Shown in pieces: positions 35,281 to 45,284 of a stretch of DNA of 64,000 bases. Within the stretch, counting starts at the first letter, position 1, and every line of letters starts with the position of its first letter. The stretch covers positions 496,001-560,000 of the forward strand of contig NZ_JAAAML010000003.1 in assembly GCF_024105735.1 (NCBI RefSeq). Direction: 5' to 3'. The DNA is from Parahoeflea alexandrii. GTDB lineage: Bacteria; Pseudomonadota; Alphaproteobacteria; Rhizobiales; Rhizobiaceae. The position numbers and the translations under genes were made by a program. The notes beneath the pieces were generated by a model. It did no database searches and had not been told where the DNA came from. It was given only the letters and a program-made list of their open reading frames with translations.

Positions 35281-36216
35281 CTACTTGTTGGCAATGACCG
35301 CACGCTTGCGCAGTTCGGCGAGGTACTTCTTTGCCTCCGCGGAATCGCCGGCATCGGCGTTCTCTGCGCGAAACACCATTTCCGCGGCCTTGTCGTCCGA
35401 CACGGTCTTGGCCGAGCACACGATGATGAATTCAACGCCGCGTTCCGTGATCCGCGCCGAGGTGGTTCCGCCGGCATCCGTGCGTTCAATGAGCGGCTTC
35501 CACTCCGGCGGCAATTCCGGCTTCATGACGCGCCCAAGCTGGCGCAACGACACGTCGCGCAGACCGGTAATGGTCGATGCGGTGTTGTCACAGCCCTGAA
35601 TGCGCGGGCGCAGCTGGTCTGCCTCGCGCTTGCGCGCGTTCAGCACCGCGTTCGAGCGCTTGTTCGCCGGCACCACCAGAACCACCTGCTGCAGAAAATA
35701 CTCCGTGGTCGACGGCTTGTCGTCGCCACGCTCGAGCATCTTCGTCACGAGATCCTGGGTGGAAATGCCGCCACCGCCGGTGACTGCGCCAACCACCCTT
35801 GGCCAGCTCATCTGCACCCGGATGAAGGACTTGAAATGCTTTGGCGTCACACCGGCCTGGTTGAGCACCTGGTTCATCTGCTTGGCCGACAGGTTGTTGG
35901 AGGCGGCGAACCGCTCATACGACGCATCTACCTGGGAATCGGAGGCCAGCACGCGGATCCGCGCGGCTTCCTGCAGCTTGAGCGCTTCCTCGATCAGTTG
36001 TTCCCGCGCTTTCTGGTTCAGGTTTCCGCCCGTGCGTTGCAGTCTGAGGAATGCCGCCCTGCGGGCGATATCGACGCTGGTGATCGCCTGGTTGTTGACG
36101 ATGATCTTGATCTCGCTGGCGGCATTTGCAGCGCGCATGGGCGCAAACGACATAGGCAGCGCCAGTGTCAGTGCCAGCAGCAGTCCGGTAAGGCGAAAGA
36201 TCGCGGAAGATGTCAT
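35281..36216 (-). CDS. SurA N-terminal-domain periplasmic chaperone
   Basis: 311 residues from ATG 36216 (GAGGA 10 nt upstream). The signal peptide has hydrophobic core LTGLLLALTLALPMSFAP and a probable cut near ANAASEI. The SurA N-domain follows: IIVNNQAITSVDIARRAAFL and EQLIEEALKLQEAARIRV. In E. coli SurA two parvulin domains follow; here the C-terminal half shows no intact parvulin signature, as is common in rhizobial versions. It lies just downstream of lptD, whose product is a SurA client in E. coli. Confidence 0.88.
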   Translation of the reverse strand: MTSSAIFRLTGLLLALTLALPMSFAPMRAANAASEIKIIVNNQAITSVDIARRAAFLRLQRTGGNLNQKAREQLIEEALKLQEAARIRVLASDSQVDASYERFAASNNLSAKQMNQVLNQAGVTPKHFKSFIRVQMSWPRVVGAVTGGGGISTQDLVTKMLERGDDKPSTTEYFLQQVVLVVPANKRSNAVLNARKREADQLRPRIQGCDNTASTITGLRDVSLRQLGRVMKPELPPEWKPLIERTDAGGTTSARITERGVEFIIVCSAKTVSDDKAAEMVFRAENADAGDSAEAKKYLAELRKRAVIANK

Positions 36217-36350
36217 GCTTTCGTGTCCTCTTGTCCGGTCAAACGGATCATTGCCAGTCTTGCAAATCCGGCGCCGCCCGTAAATGCCTGTTGCTTGCGG
36301 CAAAAACGAGGCGGGTAGGGCACGCTTTCCCTTGCATCGGACTGCTTGAA

Positions 36351-38714
36351 TCAGAAACTGGGCTTGAGCAGCGGGCTTTCAACATCACCTGTCCCGATGC
36401 CGCCAAGCGTCCTGAAGCTCAGCCGGGCGCCGATCTTCCAGTCGCGGGCGTTGGTGTTGCCGTCGTCGCGGATGCTCTCATAGGCGAAAGAAAACGCGTA
36501 GCATTCGTCCTCGTAGAGAATCCCGAACGCCTGCCGGTTGAATTTCTTGTCGACCAGATCATAGCTGGTCGATGCGGCGACGCGCCAGAAGTCATGCACC
36601 TTGAGCGAGGCATAGCCGGTGACTTCGCGGCGGTCCTCGTCGCCGACAACGAACGGACGCGGTGCCTTGATTTCCGTATAGGTCATCGAGGTGCTGAGCC
36701 GGCCACGGCTGAAGCCTGCGCGCACATCGGTGCGTTCCATGCGGAAATCGTCCTTGTCAAACCGCGCCGATGCGGCCAGCGAGAGGCCGTTGAAGGACAG
36801 GCCGCCCATGCCGACGAAATCAGAGACATCGTTCTCCAGCCCGGCGTTTCGGGTCGCCTGCGAGAGATCCGGGGATGCGAAGGAATTGAGGCCGGCAATG
36901 TGATAGGACTGGCCGAACGCCGCGTGGGTTTTCAGCCCGTTGTCGAAGCTGCCGGTGTAGCGCAGGCCGACATTGGCGCGGGTGCCGCCCTCGGTCCTGT
37001 CGAAACCGGAAAATTTGTCACGCTCGAACAGCGAAGTTGTGTCGAACACAAAGCTCTGCGCGTCTTCGTTGGGCAGGCCGCCGGCCAGCCGCTCGTTGGG
37101 ACGCACGAAAATCTGGCCGATCGGTTCGAACACATGGCTCGAGCCAGCAGTAGTCACAAGCACCGGATAGCTCGCTTCCAGGCCGGCGGTCACCATGCCG
37201 CGGGCATGCGAGCCATTGCCCGCGAACGTGCCGTTGTAATCTGTGGGCGCTGTGTCGATATTGACCGAATTCAGGTCGCCGCGCGCCGCCAGGATGGGGG
37301 TCAGGCGCAGGCCGTTGGCCGTGGTCAGGGTCCGCCTCCACTCGAGCTCGCTGCTCAGACGCGAATTGGCGCCGGCGAAGCCCTTGTAGCGGTCGGCAAA
37401 CAGGGGATCGGTCGCGGCAAGCCCGGTGCGCGTGGTGATGTCGTCAGCATTGCGGGAAACCGAATAACCATTGACGTTCAGCGAAAGCTCGCCCCCGGCG
37501 ACCGGATCGGAGAAGGTGCGGGTGTAGTCGAGCGAGGGGTGGATCGTCGCCTGTTGCCTCTCGGTCAGGTTTGTCGTGGTTGCGTCCTGAATGTCGAACC
37601 GGTAGCTGCGCAGATCGAAATGGCTGCGGTTTGACAGGCCGGTCAGGTACACTTCCGATTTGACCGTGTTCTCCGAATAGCCGGAAATCCCGTAGGTGCG
37701 CGAGAAATTGTTGTCGGACTGCAGCATCCCGTCCCAGCCGAAGGTCCAGCGTGGATTGATCCGGAACTGGCCTCGCGAGGCAATCATGCCGCGCTCGGTC
37801 ACCAGGCTGTCGGAGGTGCCGGCATCGAAGTCGCCGGGATTGGTCTGGGAGATGCCTGCCATGCGCAGTGTGTGTTCGCCATTGGCGAAGTTCTGCCGGA
37901 ATTCGACCTCACCAAGAAAGCCCTGGTTGGTGTAGCCGCTGCCGGTGAAGGTCGCATCCATATAGGGCGAGATCGCCCAGTAGTAGGGGATCGACACACC
38001 GGTGCCGAGGTTGTCGGCAGTCAGGTAACTGGGCGTCAGGAAACCGCTCTTGCGCTTCCTGTCGTGATCCGGGATCTCGAGAAAGGGCAGGTAGGCAATC
38101 GGCATGCCGAAAAGTTCGAAGGTCGCCTGCTCAAGCCGGATCGTCTTGGTTTCGCCGTTCTGGATGACGCGTTTGGCCTTGACTTGCCACAGCGGCGCGC
38201 GCTCCGGGTCGTCCTCGCATGCTTCGCACGCGGTGTAGACACCGTTGTTAAAGGTGGTCTGGCCGTCACCGCGTTCAGCACTTTCAGCCGCTATACGGGT
38301 GTTGTCCGGTGTCTCGATTCTGAGCGCGTTGACAAATCCATCGGCGAAGTCGTCGGTGATGTCGAGATTGTCGGCATAAATCCGGTTACCGGTCGGCTCT
38401 ATCATCTCGACCGAACCGAAGGCCTGCATCCGGCCGCTGTTCTGGTCATATTCGACGCGGTCGGCGACGAGCTTGTAGTTGTCATAATCGATCTGCACGC
38501 CGCCACTGGCGACGACCACGCCGGTGTCGTTGTTGTAGATCAGTTCGTCGGCTGCCAGCAGCATCTTTGCGTCTTCGGCAACACTGATGCCGTCCGGCGC
38601 CACGATCTGGGCGGCAGCCTGCGGCGCGGCAAAGTAAAAAATGGTGCAAAAGGCCACGCCGGCGCACAAGACGCCAGCAAACGCATGAACTCTCGACCGG
38701 CGCACACCCGCCAC
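36351..38714 (-). CDS. lptD: LPS-assembly outer membrane protein LptD
   Basis: Outer-membrane barrel that inserts lipopolysaccharide into the outer leaflet with LptE. 787 residues. A signal peptide (core FAGVLCAGVAFCTIFYFAAP) precedes the OstA-like beta-jellyroll (ADELIYNNDTGVVVASGGVQ, NRIYADNLDI) and the long barrel ending in Phe. The start is GTG 38714, which overlaps the lptG stop (TAGTG) and has AAGGAGGA 5 nt upstream; the longer frame to ATG 38780 would run inside lptG and lacks such a site. Cysteines CEACEDD near residue 170 could take part in the disulfides known in LptD. Confidence 0.94.
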   Translation of the reverse strand: MAGVRRSRVHAFAGVLCAGVAFCTIFYFAAPQAAAQIVAPDGISVAEDAKMLLAADELIYNNDTGVVVASGGVQIDYDNYKLVADRVEYDQNSGRMQAFGSVEMIEPTGNRIYADNLDITDDFADGFVNALRIETPDNTRIAAESAERGDGQTTFNNGVYTACEACEDDPERAPLWQVKAKRVIQNGETKTIRLEQATFELFGMPIAYLPFLEIPDHDRKRKSGFLTPSYLTADNLGTGVSIPYYWAISPYMDATFTGSGYTNQGFLGEVEFRQNFANGEHTLRMAGISQTNPGDFDAGTSDSLVTERGMIASRGQFRINPRWTFGWDGMLQSDNNFSRTYGISGYSENTVKSEVYLTGLSNRSHFDLRSYRFDIQDATTTNLTERQQATIHPSLDYTRTFSDPVAGGELSLNVNGYSVSRNADDITTRTGLAATDPLFADRYKGFAGANSRLSSELEWRRTLTTANGLRLTPILAARGDLNSVNIDTAPTDYNGTFAGNGSHARGMVTAGLEASYPVLVTTAGSSHVFEPIGQIFVRPNERLAGGLPNEDAQSFVFDTTSLFERDKFSGFDRTEGGTRANVGLRYTGSFDNGLKTHAAFGQSYHIAGLNSFASPDLSQATRNAGLENDVSDFVGMGGLSFNGLSLAASARFDKDDFRMERTDVRAGFSRGRLSTSMTYTEIKAPRPFVVGDEDRREVTGYASLKVHDFWRVAASTSYDLVDKKFNRQAFGILYEDECYAFSFAYESIRDDGNTNARDWKIGARLSFRTLGGIGTGDVESPLLKPSF

Positions 38715-39802
38715 TATCCGTCCTCCTTGTGGAGAAGCACTGTTGTCCCCAATGCCGAGGCGACCAAAACCGGAAGCCATGCCGCCACGACCGGCGGGAT
38801 GGTCCCGGCATTCGCGAACGCCTGGATCAACTCGGAGACGACATAAAGCACGAAGCCCGCCAGGATTCCACCCAGGATGACCGTTAAAGACTGACCAAAT
38901 CGAACAAATTTGAGCGACACCATCGCCGCGATAAGTGTCATGGCCGCCAAAAGCGCCGGAAGAGCCAGCAAACGGTGGAATTGAGTCTCGTAGCTGGTTG
39001 CCGGAAGGCCGAAGGATTTGGCCGCGGCAATTTTCTCCCGCAACTCGAAAAACGGCACGGTTTCCGGTGAAGTCAATGATTCGCCAACAAATTCCGCCTT
39101 GAGACTGGTCGGAACGGTTGTGCTCTCAAGCTCTTCAACCGGTTGCGAGCCGCGGATGCGCTTGACCTTGGTCAATTCCCACACGCCATCCCCCAACCGT
39201 GCGCTCTCGGCCTCCAGCCGTTCCCTGATCCGCTGGTCCTGATCGAACAGGAAAAAGGTTGCGCCGGAGAGTTTGGTACCACCGTCGGAGCTGGCCCGGG
39301 CGCCAAGAACGGTATCGCCTTCTGCAGTTCGCTGTCGCAGCCAGGGCGCGGCATTGGTCTGTTGCCGGCTGCCGAGATTGCTTTCAACGACAATGTCCTC
39401 GGCTTTTTGCATAGCGCTTGCCGCGAGAGTGTTGAGAACGGTGATCGACAGAACTCCGATCAGCAGGTTGGCAATGATCAGGGGGGCCAGGAACTGCCAG
39501 GCGGAGATTCCCGCAGCGCGCGTTACCACCAGCTCGTATTTCCGATTGAGCTGCATGAGCGTGGCAATCGAGGCGATCAACACGACAAACGGAATGATCA
39601 GCTGCAGCACGCTGGGGACGCGCAGCGCCGAGACCAACAGCCCGAGCGCGACCGTGTAGTCGGGCGCGCGCGACAGGCGCCGGCTGGTCTCGTTGAAATC
39701 CACCAAGAGGATCACCAGCAGCAGTCCAAAGCAGTAGACAAGGAACGTCGTCATGTAGCGACTGAAGAAATAGCGCGAAAGAGTGGAGGCCAGGATTGTC
39801 AT
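38714..39802 (-). CDS. lptG: LPS export ABC transporter permease LptG
   Basis: One of two inner-membrane permeases of the LptB2FG complex that extracts LPS for transport. 362 residues with six membrane segments, three on each side of a large periplasmic beta-jellyroll domain (about 100-270). The N-terminal FFSRYMTTFLVYCFGLLLVI is typical of YjgP/YjgQ proteins. ATG 39802 overlaps the lptF stop by 4 nt (ATGA), and its own stop overlaps the lptD start, so three genes are translationally coupled. Confidence 0.95.
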   Translation of the reverse strand: MTILASTLSRYFFSRYMTTFLVYCFGLLLVILLVDFNETSRRLSRAPDYTVALGLLVSALRVPSVLQLIIPFVVLIASIATLMQLNRKYELVVTRAAGISAWQFLAPLIIANLLIGVLSITVLNTLAASAMQKAEDIVVESNLGSRQQTNAAPWLRQRTAEGDTVLGARASSDGGTKLSGATFFLFDQDQRIRERLEAESARLGDGVWELTKVKRIRGSQPVEELESTTVPTSLKAEFVGESLTSPETVPFFELREKIAAAKSFGLPATSYETQFHRLLALPALLAAMTLIAAMVSLKFVRFGQSLTVILGGILAGFVLYVVSELIQAFANAGTIPPVVAAWLPVLVASALGTTVLLHKEDG

Positions 39803-41004
39803 GCCGAGCGTCCTTCACCCGGCTTCTCGCGGTTGCCCTGAAACCGTTCGAGCAAGCCGGAAAGGTTGTCGAAAAGCCGGTTGTTGAGCTGGGCCCAGGC
39901 CTTCGGGATCGTCAGTGCCCGGCCGCTGATGGTCAGAAAGCCGAAGACCACGATCAGGCTTACCGGCACGAGATAGGATATCGCCTCCATCACCGGGCTG
40001 ATGCCTGCCGCTTCGGTGCTGTAGAACCCGAGCCCGCGGGCACTCAGCGCGATGGCTGCGACCAGTGCCCCGTTCTGAAACTGTTCATGCCGGTTCGAGC
40101 GCGCCTTTCCGAGGAAGGAAAACGCCACAAGCCCGAAGGCAAGCGGATAGGTCCACGTCGAAAACCGCTTCACCAGCTCCTGCTGGATCATGTTTTTCGG
40201 ACCTGTGTAGTAGTAGTCGTCGGGGTCCGGATCCAGGAGATAGAGGGTGGATCGCTCGTTCGGGCGCTTTGCCGCGGAGCCGCCTGCGGGAACGAACGCG
40301 GCCATGTCCAGGGCGTAGGATGAAAAGGTGACGATCGAGATCCGGTTGTTGGAGAGATCCTGCTGCTGCAATTCGCCATCGACCAGGTAGAGGATGTTTG
40401 TATCGGTCTCTTCAGATTTCCGGATGACGCCGCTGCGCGCGTAGTAAATGGTTTCGTTGCCCTCGGTACGGGTGTCGGAGAGAAAGATCCCGCCGAGTTC
40501 GCCGCCGGGCAGCTTCTCGTTGACCTGGACGTACAGGCCATCCTCGAGCTTCATGAAGGCGCCGGAGCGTACGGCGACCGAAAACAGGTCTGACTGCGCC
40601 TCGGCGATCACGTCATAGAGCTTGCCGTTTGCCCATGGCTCGATGAAATTGCTCACCACGAGCACCATCAGCGAAATCGCCGCTGACAGCGCCAGAACCG
40701 GTTTGAGAACCGTGGTCGGTGGCACGCCGGCGGCTTCCACGACAACCAGTTCGCTGTCCGAATTCATGCTCGACAGCACCTGGCTGACCCCGATCAGCAG
40801 CGCAAAAGCGGCGACGATGGGCACCACCGAGGGAATAAGCGTGGCCGCAAGCATGGCGAAGGCTCCGAACGCCTGTCCGGTGGTCGTCAGCACATTGACA
40901 CGTATGAGCACCTGCGTGGTCAGCACAAGCAGGGTCACCGCGGAAAGCGACCAGAAGGTCAGCGAACTCATACGGCGAAATATGTAACGTTCAATCTGCT
41001 TCAT
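39799..41004 (-). CDS. lptF: LPS export ABC transporter permease LptF
   Basis: Partner permease of LptG. 401 residues from ATG 41004 (GGAAAGG upstream); the frame could extend to 41037 without a better site. N-terminal MKQIERYIFRRM, three membrane segments, periplasmic domain (about 100-280), then three more segments. It is first in the lptF-lptG-lptD-surA-pdxA-rsmA operon. The ATPase LptB is not in this window. Confidence 0.95.
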   Translation of the reverse strand: MKQIERYIFRRMSSLTFWSLSAVTLLVLTTQVLIRVNVLTTTGQAFGAFAMLAATLIPSVVPIVAAFALLIGVSQVLSSMNSDSELVVVEAAGVPPTTVLKPVLALSAAISLMVLVVSNFIEPWANGKLYDVIAEAQSDLFSVAVRSGAFMKLEDGLYVQVNEKLPGGELGGIFLSDTRTEGNETIYYARSGVIRKSEETDTNILYLVDGELQQQDLSNNRISIVTFSSYALDMAAFVPAGGSAAKRPNERSTLYLLDPDPDDYYYTGPKNMIQQELVKRFSTWTYPLAFGLVAFSFLGKARSNRHEQFQNGALVAAIALSARGLGFYSTEAAGISPVMEAISYLVPVSLIVVFGFLTISGRALTIPKAWAQLNNRLFDNLSGLLERFQGNREKPGEGRSA

Positions 41005-41368
41005 TTCGCCTTTCCGGAGCAGCCCGAGCGGAACCATGATTCGTTTGGCACCTCAGTGCCCCGGTTCGACCAGCCCAACCATGCACCGGCCTTATCAAAT
41101 CTCAAATTGGATAATGTGTGGCAAACAAATGCGGTTAACATATTGTTGCGGCGGTGTAACGCAAATGCAATATGGCTTGATACGAAGCTTCGGCAGCGCC
41201 GCTGTCAGCTCAAGGACAATCCGGATCAGGCCCAATTTTCGACGCAAAGCCGGTTCGTCATGAGAGCGCGGGAATTTGCGGCGTGTTGCGCCCATCCGCT
41301 CTTGCCTTCTGCCGCGAAAGCGCCAAGATCGCGACCCACGCAAATCAAGAGAATCCATTGGAGCCGTC
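41005..41368. other. Divergent intergenic region lptF / pepA
   Basis: 364 bp with both promoters expected. An A/T-rich tract spans about 41090-41180, the likely promoter zone, but no -35/-10 pair stands out. I see no RNA gene or small gene with good coding character. Confidence 0.45.
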
Positions 41369-42856
41369 ATGTCGATGAGCATTGAAATCAGTTTTTCCAA
41401 ATCAGCAAAGGTCACTGGAGGACTGGTCGTCGCTCTCGGCTCGTCGAGCCAACCCGTGCCATCGATTGTTCGCAGCGTGGACCCCGGCGGCCAGCTCGAC
41501 AAGGCGGTCAAGGTTGCGGGCTTCTCCGGCAAGCTCTGTTCGACCGCCGATGTGATTGCGCCCGTCGATGCGGCTGCGGACCGTATCGCGCTCGTCGGGG
41601 CAGGGGAGCAGGGCAAGCTCTCCGCGCACGAATGGATGCGGATCGGCGGCAAGGCCTTTACCCAAATCCGCAAGGCCGAGAAGGTCACCGTTCTGTTGGG
41701 GGACGCGGACGAAGTTTCAGCGGAGGCTGCCGCCGACATGGCGCTCGGGCTGTTGATGCGCGCCTACTCGTTCGACCTCTACAAGACCAAGAAGAAGGAC
41801 GATGACGACAATGGCGCCCGCAAGTGCACCGTGGTCTTCCAGCATGAGGACGCCGCGGCCTGCAAGAAGGCCTTCGCCAGCCGCCAGGCGGTCGCCGACG
41901 GGGTGAAGCTGGCCCGCGACCTGGTCAACGAGCCGGCCAACGTGCTCGGCCCGGTCGAGTTCGCAGCCCGCGCCAAGGAGCTTGAAGCGCTTGGCATGGA
42001 AGTCGAGATTCTCACCGAAAAGGAAATGAAGAAGCTCAAGATGGAGGCGCTGCTCGGTGTCTCGCTCGGTTCCGTGCGCCCGCCGCGCCTGGCGATCATG
42101 AAATGGCAGGGCGGCAAGGCCAAGGACAAGCCGCTGGCCTTCATTGGCAAGGGCGTCGTCTTCGACACCGGCGGCATCTCCATCAAGCCCGCGGCCGGCA
42201 TGGAAGACATGAAGGGCGACATGGGCGGCGCTGCGGCCGTCACCGGCCTGATGCATACGCTGGCCGCCCGCAAGGCCAGGGTCAACGCCATCGGCATCAT
42301 CGGACTTGTCGAGAACATGCCTGACGGCGCAGCCCAGCGTCCGGGCGACATCGTCCGCTCGATGTCGGGCCAGACCATCGAGATCATCAACACGGATGCT
42401 GAAGGGCGCCTGGTGCTCTGCGATGCGCTGACCTATTGCCAGGATCGCTTCAAGCCCGAGATCATGATCAACCTGGCAACGCTCACCGGTGCGGTGATGG
42501 TGGCGCTCGGCCAGCACCATGCCGGCCTGTTCTCCAACGACGACAAGCTGTCGGAGGCGCTCAGCAAGGCCGGCGCGGTCACCCAGGAGCGGGTCTGGCG
42601 CCTGCCGCTCGATCCGGCCTACGACAAGATGATCGATTCCAAGTTCGCCGACATGAAGAACACCGGCGGCCGTTATGCCGGATCGATCACCGCGGCGCAG
42701 TTCCTCAAGCGCTTCGTCGGTGAAACGCCGTGGGCGCATCTCGATATCGCCGGCACAGCCATGGGGTCGCCCTCGACCGACATCAACCAGTCCTGGGCCT
42801 CGGGCTTTGGCGTCCGGCTGCTCGATGAACTGGTGCGCGCCAACTACGAGGGCTAG
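41369..42856 (+). CDS. pepA: Leucyl aminopeptidase (M17)
   Basis: Cytosolic two-metal aminopeptidase, 495 residues. The signature [10 protein letters not shown] is intact, as are [17 protein letters not shown] (metal-binding Asp and active-site Lys) and [12 protein letters not shown] 41369 has GGAG 6 nt upstream and is preferred over a longer frame to 41276. Some PepA proteins also bind DNA, but nothing here tests that. holC follows 8 bp downstream, the common alphaproteobacterial arrangement. Confidence 0.96.
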   Translation: MSMSIEISFSKSAKVTGGLVVALGSSSQPVPSIVRSVDPGGQLDKAVKVAGFSGKLCSTADVIAPVDAAADRIALVGAGEQGKLSAHEWMRIGGKAFTQIRKAEKVTVLLGDADEVSAEAAADMALGLLMRAYSFDLYKTKKKDDDDNGARKCTVVFQHEDAAACKKAFASRQAVADGVKLARDLVNEPANVLGPVEFAARAKELEALGMEVEILTEKEMKKLKMEALLGVSLGSVRPPRLAIMKWQGGKAKDKPLAFIGKGVVFDTGGISIKPAAGMEDMKGDMGGAAAVTGLMHTLAARKARVNAIGIIGLVENMPDGAAQRPGDIVRSMSGQTIEIINTDAEGRLVLCDALTYCQDRFKPEIMINLATLTGAVMVALGQHHAGLFSNDDKLSEALSKAGAVTQERVWRLPLDPAYDKMIDSKFADMKNTGGRYAGSITAAQFLKRFVGETPWAHLDIAGTAMGSPSTDINQSWASGFGVRLLDELVRANYEG

Positions 42857-42864
42857 GAAGGCTC

Positions 42865-43314
42865 ATGGCCGAGGTGCTGTTCTATCATCTGACCGAGTCC
42901 AGGCTCGAAGACGCCTTGCCGCCGCTGCTGGAGAAAAGCCTCGAGCGCGGCTGGCGGGTGTCCGTGCACGTCGGCAGCGAGGAACGCTGCGCCGCGCTTG
43001 ATGCGCATCTGTGGACCTGGCGCGAGGAAAGTTTCCTGCCGCACGGCAGCGCTCAGTCGCCGCATGCCGAGAGGCAGCCGGTGCTGCTCACGCTGGAACC
43101 CGAAGCAGCCAATGGCGCCACCGTGCGCTTTGTCGCCGATGGCGCCGATGTTCCTGCCCTTGAGGGAGTGGAGCGCCTGGTGATGATGTTTGACGGCCAT
43201 GATCAGAACCAGCTCGATGCGGCCCGCGCCCAGTGGAAGACCCTGAAGGCCGGCGGTCACACGCTAACCTATTGGCAGCAGACCCCGGACCGCCGCTGGG
43301 AAAAGAAGGCCTAG
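42865..43314 (+). CDS. holC: DNA polymerase III chi subunit
   Basis: 149 residues. Chi joins the clamp-loader complex to single-strand binding protein. The N-terminal EVLFYHLTESRLEDALPPLL and central LDAHLWTWREESFLPHG with the final YWQQTPDRRWEKKA are typical of HolC. The gene is 8 bp after pepA and surely co-transcribed. Confidence 0.95.
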   Translation: MAEVLFYHLTESRLEDALPPLLEKSLERGWRVSVHVGSEERCAALDAHLWTWREESFLPHGSAQSPHAERQPVLLTLEPEAANGATVRFVADGADVPALEGVERLVMMFDGHDQNQLDAARAQWKTLKAGGHTLTYWQQTPDRRWEKKA

Positions 43315-43342
43315 ATACCTGACACGGCAGGCCTCGGGACGC

Positions 43343-44560
43343 CTATTGGTGCCGGAGCGCCTCGATCGGGTCCATACGCGCGGCTCTCCGCGCCGGAAAA
43401 TAGCCGAACACGATGCCGACCAGAGCCGAGAACAGGAAGGCCGCGAGCACGATGGTCGCGTCCGGTGCGAAGGGAATCGACAGCAGCCGCGAGCCAAGAA
43501 GCCCGAGCGCCAGGCCGAGCAGGATGCCGATCAGCCCGCCGATCAATGACAGCACGATCGCCTCGACGAGGAACTGCATCAGCACCTGGCGTTCCGTGGC
43601 GCCCACGGCCAGCCGGATGCCGATCTCGCGGGTACGCTCTGTCACTGACACCAGCATGATGTTCATGATGCCGATGCCGCCGACCAGCAGGCTGACGGCG
43701 GCGACAGCCGAGAGCAGGCCGGTCAGCACGCTGGTGATCCCGGTCAGCATCGAGGTGATCTGCTTCATGTCGAAGACGTTGAAATCGTCCTCCTCGAAGG
43801 GACCGATCCGCCGCCGCTCCCGCATCAGGCTTTCAATGTCGGCCTTGGCCTTCTCCGTGGAAACGCTGTTGCGGATCGAGGCATAGATCATCGCCACATC
43901 CTGGTTGCCCGATATCCGCCGCTGGAAGGTCCGGATCGGGATCAGGATGATGTCATCCTGATCGGTGCCGAAGCTCGAGGCTCCCTTGACCTCGAGAATG
44001 CCGATCACCCGGCAGGCGATCTGCTTGAGCCGGATGCTGGCGCCGATCGGATCGCCATTGCCGAACAGTATCTGGCGCACGGTTTCGCCGAGAATGCAGG
44101 CGGCGGTGCCGGTTCTCAGCTCGCTTTCGTAGAACGCGCGGCCACCAACGATCGCCCAGCTTCGGGCGGTCAGGTAGCGGTTGTCGGTGCCGGTCACGGT
44201 GGTGGAATAGTTCGCGTTGCCGTAGATCGCGGTCATGCCGCGCGAATTGGAAGGGGTGGCGACCGCGACACTGGAGATCTGCTGTTCGATCGCATCGACA
44301 TCCTTGAGCGTCAGGCTTGCGGCCGTGCCGCCACCACCGCCCGAACCCGGCCCCTGCGAGGGCTGGCCCGGCCGGATCATCAGCAAGTTGGTGCCGAGCG
44401 TCGACACATCGGCTTCCACCTGGTCGGTCGAGCCCTGGCCCACCGTGACCATTGCGATGACAGCCGCGACGCCGATGACGATGCCCAGAACCGTCAGAAA
44501 TGACCGGAAGGCGTTGCGCAGGATCGCCTGCAGCGCCAGCCGCACCGCTTCATACAGCAT
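43343..44560 (-). CDS. MacB-type ABC transporter permease
   Basis: 405 residues. One N-terminal membrane segment (SFLTVLGIVIGVAAVIAMVT), a large periplasmic MacB_PCD domain (about 45-270), then three C-terminal FtsX-type segments (LLVGGIGIMNIMLVSVTERT). This four-segment mechanotransmission fold does not itself move substrate across the inner membrane. In E. coli MacB the ATPase is fused; here it is a separate gene overlapping by 11 nt. ATG 44560 is chosen since an upstream frame to 44653 lies inside the ATPase. No TolC gene is nearby. Confidence 0.92.
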   Translation of the reverse strand: MLYEAVRLALQAILRNAFRSFLTVLGIVIGVAAVIAMVTVGQGSTDQVEADVSTLGTNLLMIRPGQPSQGPGSGGGGGTAASLTLKDVDAIEQQISSVAVATPSNSRGMTAIYGNANYSTTVTGTDNRYLTARSWAIVGGRAFYESELRTGTAACILGETVRQILFGNGDPIGASIRLKQIACRVIGILEVKGASSFGTDQDDIILIPIRTFQRRISGNQDVAMIYASIRNSVSTEKAKADIESLMRERRRIGPFEEDDFNVFDMKQITSMLTGITSVLTGLLSAVAAVSLLVGGIGIMNIMLVSVTERTREIGIRLAVGATERQVLMQFLVEAIVLSLIGGLIGILLGLALGLLGSRLLSIPFAPDATIVLAAFLFSALVGIVFGYFPARRAARMDPIEALRHQ

Positions 44561-45284
44561 CTGCAGCCGCCTTCCTGTTCCGGTTGTCCGTTTCGATCCT
44601 GCCGTCCAGGAAATGTATGATCCGGTCGGCGTAGTCCGCCATGTCCGGCTCATGAGTGACCATCAGGATGGTGATGCCATCCACGCGGTTGAGCCCTGTG
44701 AGCAGATCCATGATCTCGTGGCTGCGCGCGGTGTCCAGGTTTCCAGTCGGTTCATCGGCCAGGATCACGTCCGGATTGGTCACGATCGCCCGCGCGATGG
44801 CCACCCGCTGCTGCTGACCGCCCGACAGTTGCGCGGGATGGTGGTCTTCCCGGCCTTCAAGCCCGACCTTGGCCAGCGCCTCGCGCGCCAGTATCCGTCG
44901 CTTTGAGCCAGCCATGCCCTGGTAAATCAGCGGCAATTCGACATTGTCGAGCGCCGATGTCCGGGCCAGCAGATTGTATCCCTGGAAGACGAAGCCGAGA
45001 AAGTTCCGCCGCAGCAGCGCCAGCTGGTCACGGTTGAGGTGACCGACCTCTGCTCCGCCGAAGAAGTATCGTCCGCCGGTCGGCTTGTCGAGAAACCCGA
45101 GAATGTTCATGGCGGTGGACTTGCCCGAGCCGCTGGGACCCATGACGGCGACGAACTCGCCGCCTGAGATTTCCATGTCGATGCCGCGCAGGGCCCTGAC
45201 TTCGGCATCACCAGTACCGTAGATCTTGGTGATGCCTTCAAGCCCGATCAGTGGCCTGGAGTCCGGATCTTGACCCTTGCTCAT
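44550..45284 (-). CDS. MacB/LolD-type ABC transporter ATPase
   Basis: 244 residues. Walker [11 protein letters not shown]-loop [10 protein letters not shown], signature LSGGQQQR, Walker [10 protein letters not shown] and switch His in VTHEPD are all intact. It belongs to the MacB/LolD/FtsE group. It overlaps the HlyD-type gene by 4 nt upstream and the permease by 11 nt downstream, so the three form one translationally coupled unit. Confidence 0.94.
   Translation of the reverse strand: MSKGQDPDSRPLIGLEGITKIYGTGDAEVRALRGIDMEISGGEFVAVMGPSGSGKSTAMNILGFLDKPTGGRYFFGGAEVGHLNRDQLALLRRNFLGFVFQGYNLLARTSALDNVELPLIYQGMAGSKRRILAREALAKVGLEGREDHHPAQLSGGQQQRVAIARAIVTNPDVILADEPTGNLDTARSHEIMDLLTGLNRVDGITILMVTHEPDMADYADRIIHFLDGRIETDNRNRKAAADAV

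Noticed and set aside
36210-37634. 474-codon plus-strand frame opposite lptD and the SurA-like gene
   Set aside because: Antisense shadow of a well-supported barrel protein; it crosses the lptD/SurA gap without any ribosome site.
38715-38780. ATG 38780 as the lptD start
   Set aside because: It is within lptG, and GTG 38714 has AAGGAGGA 5 nt upstream and yields a clean signal peptide.
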